Assembly: GCF_028688795.1 (NCBI RefSeq)
Contig: NZ_JAQTXM010000007.1
Span: 1 to 64,000, forward strand
DNA length: 64,000 nucleotides
Direction of reading: 5' to 3'
Source of the DNA: Rhodoferax sp.
GTDB taxonomy: Bacteria > Pseudomonadota > Gammaproteobacteria > Burkholderiales > Burkholderiaceae_C
This document shows positions 56,950 through 64,000 of the stretch, piece after piece (position 1 is the first letter of the stretch; every line of letters starts with the position of its first letter). The position numbers and the translations under genes are program-made. The notes under the pieces were generated by a model. The model saw only the letters and a program-made list of their open reading frames with translations, had not been told where the DNA came from and did no database searches.

Positions 56950-59900
56950 ATGCACTCTGAAGCTGCCCTGCCTGGTGAACATGCCGTCATTGAGCCTGAT
57001 TTAGGCCCGTTGGCCTGGGTGCTCGATGAGTTGCGCAAATCTCTTGACGGCGCAACCAAGGCGCTGAAGCGGTTTGTGCGTGATGCCGAGTTGTCCCGCG
57101 GGTCTGACCTGGGCGCGCTGGATGCCAGCCAATTGCGCATTGCGCGCCAGCAACTGCACCAGGCCGTGGGTGCTTTGGAAATGGTGGGGCTGGAAGTGCC
57201 GGCCAAGATGTTGCGTGCCATGGAAGTGTTGGCGCAAAAGTTCGTGCAACGCCCCGAATTTTGCAGTGACGAGGCCGCGCTTAAGGTCGAACGGGCCAGC
57301 TACGCCTTGACGGATTACCTGGAGGGCTTGCTTAAAGGCAAATCCTCATCCCCCATCGCGTTGTTTCCGCAATACCGCGACGTGCTGGATTTGGTGGGCG
57401 AAGACCGCGTTCATCCGGCCGATTTGTGGGTGCACGACTGGCGCTGGCTGCCGGTGGCCGTGCCCGATTCGGTCAAGCCCCTGGGGTATGACTCTGGCGT
57501 GCGTTCGCGCATTGACGGTTATGTGCTCAATGTGGTCAAAACTGCCCACGTGCCTTCCGCCCAAGCGATGGCTGACATCAGCTGGGCTTTTGCTGCAGAG
57601 CAACAAAGTCTGCATCCACGTGTTTTTTGGGCCGTGTCGGCTGCTTATTTTGAGGCTGTGGCATTGGGTTTGTGCCCGGCCGATGTGTACAGCAAGCGCG
57701 CTGCTTCGCGTGTGCTGTCGCAATACCGCACGCTGGCGCGCGGCGAACCCGATGTGTCCGAGCGACTGGTGCAAGACCTGTTGTTTTTCTGTGCCCAGGC
57801 AGCTCCCGCGGCCGGTCAGTTAGCCCCGGCCCTAAGGGCGGTGCGGCAGGCCTATGGCCTGACGCAGAGCAAGCCGGTGGACTATGTCAAGCCTCAATTT
57901 GGCTTGTTTGACCCGGCGCTGCTGGCGCTAGCGCGTAAACGCATCGCTGCCTTGACCGAGACCTGGTCCGCCCTCTGCGGGGGAGACACCCAGCGCATCA
58001 AGACCGCCTCTGACCAGTTCAACCTGGTGACTGAATCGATTGTCAAGCTGCACCCGCAAGGCCGTGAGCTTGCCGTGGCGCTGACGCGTGCGATGGATTC
58101 CGTGGCTCGCTCGGGCCGGGCGCCCAGCCCGTCACTGGCCATGGAAGTGGCCACCGCCGTGTTGTACCTTGAGGCGGCTTATGACGACATGGACCCAACC
58201 AACGAGCAAATGACGCAACGCAGCCAACGGCTGGCGCAGCGGCTCGACCATGTCATGGACGCGGGCCAGTCGGAGCCCCTGGATGCCTGGATGGAGGACT
58301 TATACCGCCGCGTCAGCGACCGACAGATCATGGGCAGCGTGGTGGACGAATTGCGCACCACGCTGGGAGATGTCGAAACTTCGCTGGACGCCTTTTTCAG
58401 GCATCCCGAAGAAAAGCTGCCCTTGCACGAGGTGCCCGGCAAACTGGCCCTGATGCGCGGGGTGTTCTCGGTCCTTGGCCTGGATCAGGCGGCCCTGGCG
58501 ACGCTGCGCATGCGCGATCGGGTGGAGCAATCCCTTTTGAATGACGCCGACCCGCTGCCTGACCGCTCGGAGGTTTTTGAGAAGCTGGGCAACAGCCTGG
58601 GGGCACTGGGCTTTTTGATTGACATGCTCAGCTACCAGCGTGAATTAGCCAAAAAGCTCTTTGTGTACGACGAGGCATTGGGTGAATTCCGTTCGGTGAT
58701 GGGCCGCAACAAAGCACCTGCAGAGGAATTGCCACCAGCTGCGGATCAGATCGTCAGCGAAGTGCCGGTGCCACCGCTGTCAACGGCGGCCGCCAATTTG
58801 CCTGTTGCCGCTGTGGCCAGCGCGCTGCCTTCCCAAGCCGCTGGCGCGACAACAGTCTTGCCGCCTGCGCCAACAGCAGCCATGGTTGAGGAGGACGAGG
58901 ATGATGCTGAGCTGCGGCTGATCTTTCTGGATGAGGCACGTGAGGTGGCTGGGGCTGGCATGGAGGCGGTGAGCGCGTTGCAGGCCAACCCGGCAGACCT
59001 TGAACAGCAAGCGGGGCTGCGCCGCGCCTTTCATACCCTCAAGGGTAGCTCGCGCATGGTGGGTTTGAGTGAATTTGGTGAGGCCTCCTGGGCCATGGAG
59101 CAGCTGCTCAATGCCTGGCTGCCACAGCAAAAGCCAGCCAGTGCGGCGTTGGTCAAGTTGTCGGGCCAGGCCATCGCCTCGTTGGGCCAGTGGGTGGAAG
59201 ACATTGCCGTGGGGCAAGATGCGACCTGGAGCGCCCAGCCCTTCAGACGGGCCGCTGACCAGCTGCGACTTGAAAATGTCAGCTCTGATTTGTCGGCGTC
59301 GCCCGCAGAGGCCCCTGCCATAGCAGCAGTGCAGCTGCCAGAGATTAGCGAGCCGGTCACCGACCAAGAGTTGGAAGAGTTCAATTTGGCCGTGGCTGAC
59401 ACCGGGTTACAGGATGCCGATGAGTCGGTGAGCGAGAAAGAGCTGCAAGATTTTAATTTGGCCGTGGCTGACACGGTGTTGCAGGACTTCAGCGAGTCTG
59501 TGGCTGGCAGTGCGTTGCAAGCTGCCAGCGGCTCAGCTGCCGCGCCGCCATTGCCGGAGTTGTTGGATTGGCCAGAGTTCCAAATGCCCTTGACTGACAC
59601 GGTACCTGTGCCTGAGCAAGCGGCCGCGGAGGCGACTGAAGACGAGGCTTTGGAAGAGGATCTGGAAGAGCCAGCAGCAGACTTTGCCAACACGCAAATG
59701 TTTGATTTTGGTGAGACCCAGTTGCTGGACAACTTGTGGTCGCCGATGGAAGACTCGATGAAGGCATTGGACGATGCCTTGAGTGGTGAAAAAGTCCCGT
59801 CGCTGGCGGAGCCAGAGACAGCACCTGAAGACCTGCTCGAGCCGCAGTCAATGTTCACCCCTGAAGCCGTAGCTGAGGTGCCAACTGAAGCACCAGAGGC

Positions 59901-62900
59901 ACCAGAAACTGAGGCAGAAACTGAAACTGAGGCAGAGGCAGAGGCAGAGGAAGCAGAGGAAGCAGAGGAAGCAGAGGAAGCAGAGGATCAGGTCAAGGTC
60001 ATTGGCAGCTTGCGCATCGGCATCCCGTTGTACAACGTTTACCTGAATGAGGCGGATGAATGGTCGCGGCGGCTGTTGACGGAGTTGACGGAGTGGTCAC
60101 TGGAGCTGGACCAACCGCTGCCAGACGCTGCCATCTCCCTGGCGCACTCGTTGGCTGGCAGTTCGGCCACCGTCGGATTCATGACCTTGTCCGAGCTGGC
60201 GCGCGCGCTGGAACACGCGTTGGAACATGTGCAGTTGGCCGGTGTCGGTTTGCCCGGCCACGCCCAGTTGTTTGTGGCGGTGGCGGAAGACATTCGGCGC
60301 TTGCTGCACCAGTTTGCCGCCGGTTTCCTCAAGCAACCTGACCCTGAACACCTGCCGGCGCTGAAAGCCTTGCTGGACACTGACCTTTCAGTTTTTGAGC
60401 CAGAACCAAGCCCTGAGCCAGAGGCTATTGAAGCCGTTGCGTTGCCGGTGGATGTGATGGCTGAGGAAGATGTGGCAGACGAGGCAGAGGTAGCAGTCGA
60501 GGTAGACGCCGCAGCGGAAAGCGTCTTGGAAAAAGATGTCCTGGGTCCAGAGTTGCCTGCAGCCGAGTTGTCCGCCACCGAGGATGAGGCGCTGCTGGTT
60601 GATGCTCTGCAGGGCGATGCCCTGCTGGTAGACGATGCACTGGCAGATTTGTCAGCGTATGAGTCGGCCAACGCCCAAGAGCCGGCACTGTCGCAGTTTG
60701 CCGAGTTGCCTGGCGATGAGTTTGAAGCCGTTGACGTGCTCGACGTTGACCTGTTCCCGATTTTTGAAGAAGAAGCGCTGGAGTTGCTGCCGCAATTGAG
60801 CTCGGCCCTGCGCCAATGGAGTGCCCGTCCGGACAATCTGGGCGCGCGCCAAGAGGCACTGCGGGTGTTGCACACCCTCAAAGGCAGTGCGCGTCTGGCC
60901 GGTGCCATGCGTTTGGGCGAAATGGCCCACCGCATGGAGTCTGCGCTTGAGCGTATCGACCCTGAAGCCGCCCGTGCCAGTTTGATCGAACCCTTGCTGA
61001 TTCGCCTGGATGGCATCACCCAGGTGTTCGACGCCTTGCGCGCCACACCCTTGCAAGCCCTGGCTCTGCCGGAGGCGCCGGCTATCCCGGAGGCTACCGA
61101 GCCCGCCTTGGCACCTGTGCAGGAAGCCACCGAGACCGTGGTGTCGGTGTGGGCGCCGGTGTCCTCTGTGGCGTCCATGCCGCCTGTGTTGCCGTTGCGG
61201 CGCTCAGCTGGGCAGACCATCCGGATTCGTTCGCAAGTGCTTGACCGCATGGTCAGCCAGGCCGGCGAGGTGATCATCACCCGCGCCCGGTTGGAGTCGC
61301 GCCTGGGACAGTTGCGCGGCTCGCTCGATGAATTGACCAGCAATCTGGACCGCTTGCGCAGCCAACTGCGCGATATGGAGCTGCAGTCTGAATCACAAAT
61401 GCAGTCGCGTCTGGCGCAAACCAAGGATGCCGCGCAGGCTTTTGATCCGCTCGAATTTGACCGCTTCACCCGCGTGCAAGAGCTGACCCGCATGATGGCC
61501 GAGTCGGTGCACGATGTAGCCACCCTGCAGCGCAATTTGCAGCAAACCGTGGCCGGGGTCGAGGACGATCTGGTGGCCCAGGCGCGCCAGACCCGTGAGC
61601 TGCAGCGTGACCTGCTGCGCACCCGTATGGTCGAGTTCGACAGCATTTCCGAGCGTCTTTACGGGGTGGTGCGACAAGCCGCCAAGGACTCAGGCAAGCT
61701 GGTCAAGCTCGACATTGTGGGCGGCTCGCTGGAAATGGACCGCGGCGTGTTAGACCGCGTGGCCCCCGCGTTTGAACATTTGCTGCGCAACGCCGTAGGC
61801 CACGGCATTGAAGCCACTGAGGCCCGCGTAGCAGCGGGCAAGCCGCCGGTGGGCACAATCAGCATCACGCTGGAGCAGCAAAGCAACGACGTGGCCGTGA
61901 GTTTCCATGACGACGGTGCCGGTCTGGACTTGGCCGCCATTCGCGCCAAAGCGCTGGCCCAGCACCTGATGTCCGCCGATGAGGCGTTGACCGATGAGCA
62001 AGTGGCCAACCTGATTTTTGCCTCTGGGCTGTCGACCGACACCGCGGTCAGTGAACTCTCCGGGCGCGGTATTGGCATGGATGTGGTGCGCAATGAGGTG
62101 AACGCCCTGGGCGGACGCATCGAGCTCAGCACCCAAAGTGGCCACGGCACCCAGTTCAGGCTGGTGCTGCCGCTGACCACGGCCGTGACCCAAGTGGTGT
62201 TGCTGCGCATCGGTGACGCGGTGATGGGGGTGCCCGCCAGTCTGGTGGAGTTGGTGCGCAGAGTGCCGGCCAGTGAACTGGCCGCTGCCTACAGCGCCGG
62301 TGAGTTCAATTACAACGGCGCCGCGTTGCCGTTTTATTGGGCAGGTGCGTTGCTGCAGTCCTCCAAAATCAGCGCAGAGGTTCCGGGCAAAACGGCATCG
62401 GTGGCTATTTTTCGCAGTGCCGGGCGCCATGTGGCCCTGCATGTGGATGAGGTGCTGGGCAACCAGGAAGTGGTGGTCAAGAACCTCGGACCACAGCTCT
62501 CCAGGCTGCCGGGGTTGGCGGGTATGTCGGTGTTGGCCTCGGGCGCGGTAGTGTTGATTTACAACCCGGTGGCGCTTTCGGTGAGTTATGGCGCGCAGGC
62601 GCAAGCCTTCAGCGCTGCCCAAGAGGTGCCTGTCACCGGCTTGCCCGCCACCACTGCGCAGTTGCCATTGGTGCTGGTGGTGGACGATTCAATCACTGTG
62701 CGCCGTGTGACGCAGCGCCTGCTCAAGCGCGAGGGCTTTCGTGTGGTCTTGGCCTCTGACGGTTTACAGGCGCTGGAAGCGCTGCAACTTGAGAAGCCGT
62801 CGGTGGTGTTGACCGACATTGAAATGCCGCGTATGGATGGGTTCGATCTGGTGCGAAATATTCGCGGTGATGCCCGCCTGAGTGACTTGCCCATCATCAT

Positions 62901-63039
62901 GATCACCTCGCGCATTGCCGAAAAACACCGCGATTACGCTCGCGAGCTCAAGGTCGACCATTACTTGGGCAAGCCTTACCCAGAGGACGAATTGATCGCT
63001 CTGGTGCGGCAGTATTGCGAAGCAACTATTTATGTATAA
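56950..63039 (+). CDS. chpA: Hybrid chemotaxis kinase ChpA/PilL
   Basis: The product is a 2029-residue CheA-type kinase (P. aeruginosa ChpA is about 2470). Two degenerate Hpt-like regions (about 1-130 and 450-560) precede three clearer Hpt sites: His695 in AFHTLKGSSRMVG, His1066 in LAHSLAGSSATVG and His1308 in VLHTLKGSARLAG. They are joined by acidic linkers with repeats. Then come the dimer helix, the ATP-binding domain (FEHLLRNAVGHGIEAT, LSGRGIGMDVVRNEVNALGG), a CheW-like domain, and a C-terminal receiver with Asp1956 in VVLTDIEMPRMDG. It phosphorylates PilG and PilH. The final residues TIYV and the stop lie at the edge of a repeat copy. No pilK or chpB genes accompany it. Confidence 0.94.
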   Translation: MHSEAALPGEHAVIEPDLGPLAWVLDELRKSLDGATKALKRFVRDAELSRGSDLGALDASQLRIARQQLHQAVGALEMVGLEVPAKMLRAMEVLAQKFVQRPEFCSDEAALKVERASYALTDYLEGLLKGKSSSPIALFPQYRDVLDLVGEDRVHPADLWVHDWRWLPVAVPDSVKPLGYDSGVRSRIDGYVLNVVKTAHVPSAQAMADISWAFAAEQQSLHPRVFWAVSAAYFEAVALGLCPADVYSKRAASRVLSQYRTLARGEPDVSERLVQDLLFFCAQAAPAAGQLAPALRAVRQAYGLTQSKPVDYVKPQFGLFDPALLALARKRIAALTETWSALCGGDTQRIKTASDQFNLVTESIVKLHPQGRELAVALTRAMDSVARSGRAPSPSLAMEVATAVLYLEAAYDDMDPTNEQMTQRSQRLAQRLDHVMDAGQSEPLDAWMEDLYRRVSDRQIMGSVVDELRTTLGDVETSLDAFFRHPEEKLPLHEVPGKLALMRGVFSVLGLDQAALATLRMRDRVEQSLLNDADPLPDRSEVFEKLGNSLGALGFLIDMLSYQRELAKKLFVYDEALGEFRSVMGRNKAPAEELPPAADQIVSEVPVPPLSTAAANLPVAAVASALPSQAAGATTVLPPAPTAAMVEEDEDDAELRLIFLDEAREVAGAGMEAVSALQANPADLEQQAGLRRAFHTLKGSSRMVGLSEFGEASWAMEQLLNAWLPQQKPASAALVKLSGQAIASLGQWVEDIAVGQDATWSAQPFRRAADQLRLENVSSDLSASPAEAPAIAAVQLPEISEPVTDQELEEFNLAVADTGLQDADESVSEKELQDFNLAVADTVLQDFSESVAGSALQAASGSAAAPPLPELLDWPEFQMPLTDTVPVPEQAAAEATEDEALEEDLEEPAADFANTQMFDFGETQLLDNLWSPMEDSMKALDDALSGEKVPSLAEPETAPEDLLEPQSMFTPEAVAEVPTEAPEAPETEAETETEAEAEAEEAEEAEEAEEAEDQVKVIGSLRIGIPLYNVYLNEADEWSRRLLTELTEWSLELDQPLPDAAISLAHSLAGSSATVGFMTLSELARALEHALEHVQLAGVGLPGHAQLFVAVAEDIRRLLHQFAAGFLKQPDPEHLPALKALLDTDLSVFEPEPSPEPEAIEAVALPVDVMAEEDVADEAEVAVEVDAAAESVLEKDVLGPELPAAELSATEDEALLVDALQGDALLVDDALADLSAYESANAQEPALSQFAELPGDEFEAVDVLDVDLFPIFEEEALELLPQLSSALRQWSARPDNLGARQEALRVLHTLKGSARLAGAMRLGEMAHRMESALERIDPEAARASLIEPLLIRLDGITQVFDALRATPLQALALPEAPAIPEATEPALAPVQEATETVVSVWAPVSSVASMPPVLPLRRSAGQTIRIRSQVLDRMVSQAGEVIITRARLESRLGQLRGSLDELTSNLDRLRSQLRDMELQSESQMQSRLAQTKDAAQAFDPLEFDRFTRVQELTRMMAESVHDVATLQRNLQQTVAGVEDDLVAQARQTRELQRDLLRTRMVEFDSISERLYGVVRQAAKDSGKLVKLDIVGGSLEMDRGVLDRVAPAFEHLLRNAVGHGIEATEARVAAGKPPVGTISITLEQQSNDVAVSFHDDGAGLDLAAIRAKALAQHLMSADEALTDEQVANLIFASGLSTDTAVSELSGRGIGMDVVRNEVNALGGRIELSTQSGHGTQFRLVLPLTTAVTQVVLLRIGDAVMGVPASLVELVRRVPASELAAAYSAGEFNYNGAALPFYWAGALLQSSKISAEVPGKTASVAIFRSAGRHVALHVDEVLGNQEVVVKNLGPQLSRLPGLAGMSVLASGAVVLIYNPVALSVSYGAQAQAFSAAQEVPVTGLPATTAQLPLVLVVDDSITVRRVTQRLLKREGFRVVLASDGLQALEALQLEKPSVVLTDIEMPRMDGFDLVRNIRGDARLSDLPIIMITSRIAEKHRDYARELKVDHYLGKPYPEDELIALVRQYCEATIYV
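59356..59499 (+). repeat. Tandem 72-base repeat within chpA
   Basis: Two adjacent units, 59356-59427 and 59428-59499, encode 24-residue repeats: VTDQELEEFNLAVADTGLQD plus ADES, and VSEKELQDFNLAVADTVLQD plus FSES. Fifteen bases of one unit (GGCCGTGGCTGACAC) recur exactly. Confidence 0.9.
59911..59987 (+). repeat. Glu/Ala microsatellite within chpA
   Basis: Runs of GAGGCA and four exact GAGGAAGCA units at 59947-59982 encode an acidic linker of Glu, Ala and Thr only. Unit lengths are multiples of three, so slippage would change linker length without shifting the frame. Confidence 0.9.
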
Positions 63040-63090
63040 ATAGTGCTCTAGCCCTTTTGAATAGGGCGTAAAAAGCTATTGAATTTATAG
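63028..63090 (+). repeat. Dispersed repeat after chpA
   Basis: ATTTATGTATAAATAGTGCT, then CTAGCCCTTTTGAATAGGGC, then GTAAAAAGCTATTGAATTTA and TAG. It overlaps the last chpA codons and lies before the convergent photolyase gene. Confidence 0.88.
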
Positions 63091-63128
63091 TATTTTGATG
63101 GAGGGCAGCACTGCTTGCGCGCGTGGCA

Positions 63129-64000
63129 TCAGTCGGTTGTGCCTGGTAAGGCGCTGGGTTTTTTGACCACCGCGTAGCGTGCCAGGGTTTTGGCGCGTGC
63201 CTCATCATGGGCCACGATGGGCAGCGGGTAATCCACCCCCAAGGCCACGCCTGCCGCCTGCAATTCCAGCGGTTTGGCGAGCCAAGGTGCATGAATGGTT
63301 TTGTTTGACAGCTTGGCCAGTTGCGGCAGGTAGCGGCGAATGAATTTGCCACTTGCATCAAACTTTTCGCTTTGGCTCACGGGGTTGAAGATGCGAAAGT
63401 AGGGCTGCGCATCACAGCCGCTCGAAGCCACCCATTGCCAGCCGCCGTTGTTGGCAGACAGGTCGAAGTCGTTGAGTTTTTCAGCAAAATAGCGCTCGCC
63501 CCAGCGCCAGTCCAGGCCCAGGTCTTTCACTAAAAAACTGCCCACCACCATGCGCAGGCGGTTGTGCATGTAGCCGGTCTGGTTGATTTGCGCCATGGCC
63601 GCATCCACCAGTGGGTAGCCGGTTTGGCCCCGGCACCAGGCGGCAAACAGCGCATCAGCTTGCGGGCCGTTTTCCCATGGAATAGCGTCGTAGTCGGGTT
63701 TGAAGGCTCCGCTTGCCACGTGCGGAAAATTGGCCAGAATTGCAAAGTAAAAATCACGCCACACCAATTCACTGAGCCACACCGCCGCGCCTGGGCTGCC
63801 CGTGGCTTGGCGCTGCAAGGCGATGTGCACCAGTTGGCGGATCGACACCGTGCCAAAGCGCAGGTGCACGCCGAGGTAGCTTGGGCCTTTGACGGCAGGA
63901 AAGTCGCGTGTGGTGTGGTAGTCGTCCATGCGCTCAAAAAAGGACTCAAACAGGGCCTGGCCACCGTGCTCGCCGGTAGGGATTTTCAGGCTGGACAGGT
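63129..64000 (-). CDS. phrB: Deoxyribodipyrimidine photolyase, C-terminal part (5' end outside window)
   Basis: The frame is open to the right edge, so only about 290 residues are seen. They cover the FAD-binding helical domain: TGEHGGQALFESFFERMDDY, SYLGVHLRFGTVSIRQL, WRDFYFAILANFP, GQTGYPLVDAAMAQINQTGY, MHNRLRMVVGSFLVKDLGLD and the tail SGCDAQPYFRIFNPVSQSEKF. These are hallmark motifs of class I CPD photolyases, which split UV dimers with blue light. Close cryptochromes cannot be fully excluded, but the conserved FAD and substrate residues favour photolyase. Convergent with chpA. Confidence 0.93.
   Translation of the reverse strand, partial: LSSLKIPTGEHGGQALFESFFERMDDYHTTRDFPAVKGPSYLGVHLRFGTVSIRQLVHIALQRQATGSPGAAVWLSELVWRDFYFAILANFPHVASGAFKPDYDAIPWENGPQADALFAAWCRGQTGYPLVDAAMAQINQTGYMHNRLRMVVGSFLVKDLGLDWRWGERYFAEKLNDFDLSANNGGWQWVASSGCDAQPYFRIFNPVSQSEKFDASGKFIRRYLPQLAKLSNKTIHAPWLAKPLELQAAGVALGVDYPLPIVAHDEARAKTLARYAVVKKPSALPGTTD

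Noticed and set aside
59911..59987. Possible CRISPR-like array from regular short repeats
   Set aside because: Units are 6-9 bases without spacers, in frame and coding within chpA; no cas genes are present.

Overview
This window is a stretch of core chromosome from a betaproteobacterium, most likely Burkholderiales, family Comamonadaceae (Rhodoferax- or Polaromonas-like). The evidence is gene content and order (rplM-rpsI-DUF6776-bactofilin-erpA; mpl-TlpA-accB-accC-prmA; dusB-fis-purH; thiD/rubredoxin/pilGHIJ-chpA), moderately high GC, and a short dispersed repeat of a kind I associate with Comamonadaceae. The genus is a guess. I see no phage, transposase, integrase, CRISPR array or plasmid functions, and no gene-free stretch longer than 300 bases.

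Layout. 1-2.3 kb: end of rplM, rpsI, a coiled-coil membrane protein, a bactofilin and erpA. 2.3-6.2 kb: anmK and an M23 peptidase on the minus strand, then tyrS. 6.3-9.7 kb: a CHASE/PAS hybrid histidine kinase. 9.8-15.2 kb: dtd, rodA, a beta-hydroxyacid dehydrogenase, tldD and aroG, the last preceded by a phenylalanine-rich leader peptide and attenuator. 15.2-22.4 kb: mpl, a nucleotidyltransferase-like protein, a TlpA thioredoxin, accBC, prmA, a DUF3426 protein and a Lys/Ala-rich histone-like protein. 22.6-27 kb: nrdB and nrdA with two upstream NrdR boxes. 27-32 kb: a tight minus-strand cluster, ccsA-like, PP0621-like, pilS, pilR, ampD. 32-44 kb: ffh, miaB, rhlE, tRNA-Met, an enoyl-CoA hydratase, an M61 peptidase, dsbC, a UbiH-type hydroxylase and ychF. 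44-53 kb: yqaA, dusB-fis, purH, a dienelactone hydrolase, a second hybrid kinase, hemL and thiD. 53-64 kb: rubredoxin, then the Pil-Chp chemosensory operon pilG-pilH-pilI-pilJ-chpA, and a truncated photolyase gene.

How genes work together. Type IV pili are represented twice: PilS/PilR (sigma-54 control of pilin genes) and the Pil-Chp signalling array (control of twitching). Peptidoglycan growth and recycling recur through the first 28 kb (M23 peptidase, AnmK, RodA, Mpl, AmpD), but the genes lie in separate transcription units. NrdA/NrdB supply deoxynucleotides, with NrdR repression implied by the boxes.

The two most interesting signals are (1) the Phe-codon leader whose 3' end can pair with the 5' arm of a terminator just before aroG, and (2) a repeat family of about 45-62 bases with eleven recognisable copies, eight between genes or at gene ends and three embedded in frame inside anmK, a dehydrogenase gene and tldD. 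I did not find a wholly new multi-gene system; most of the window is conserved housekeeping DNA.
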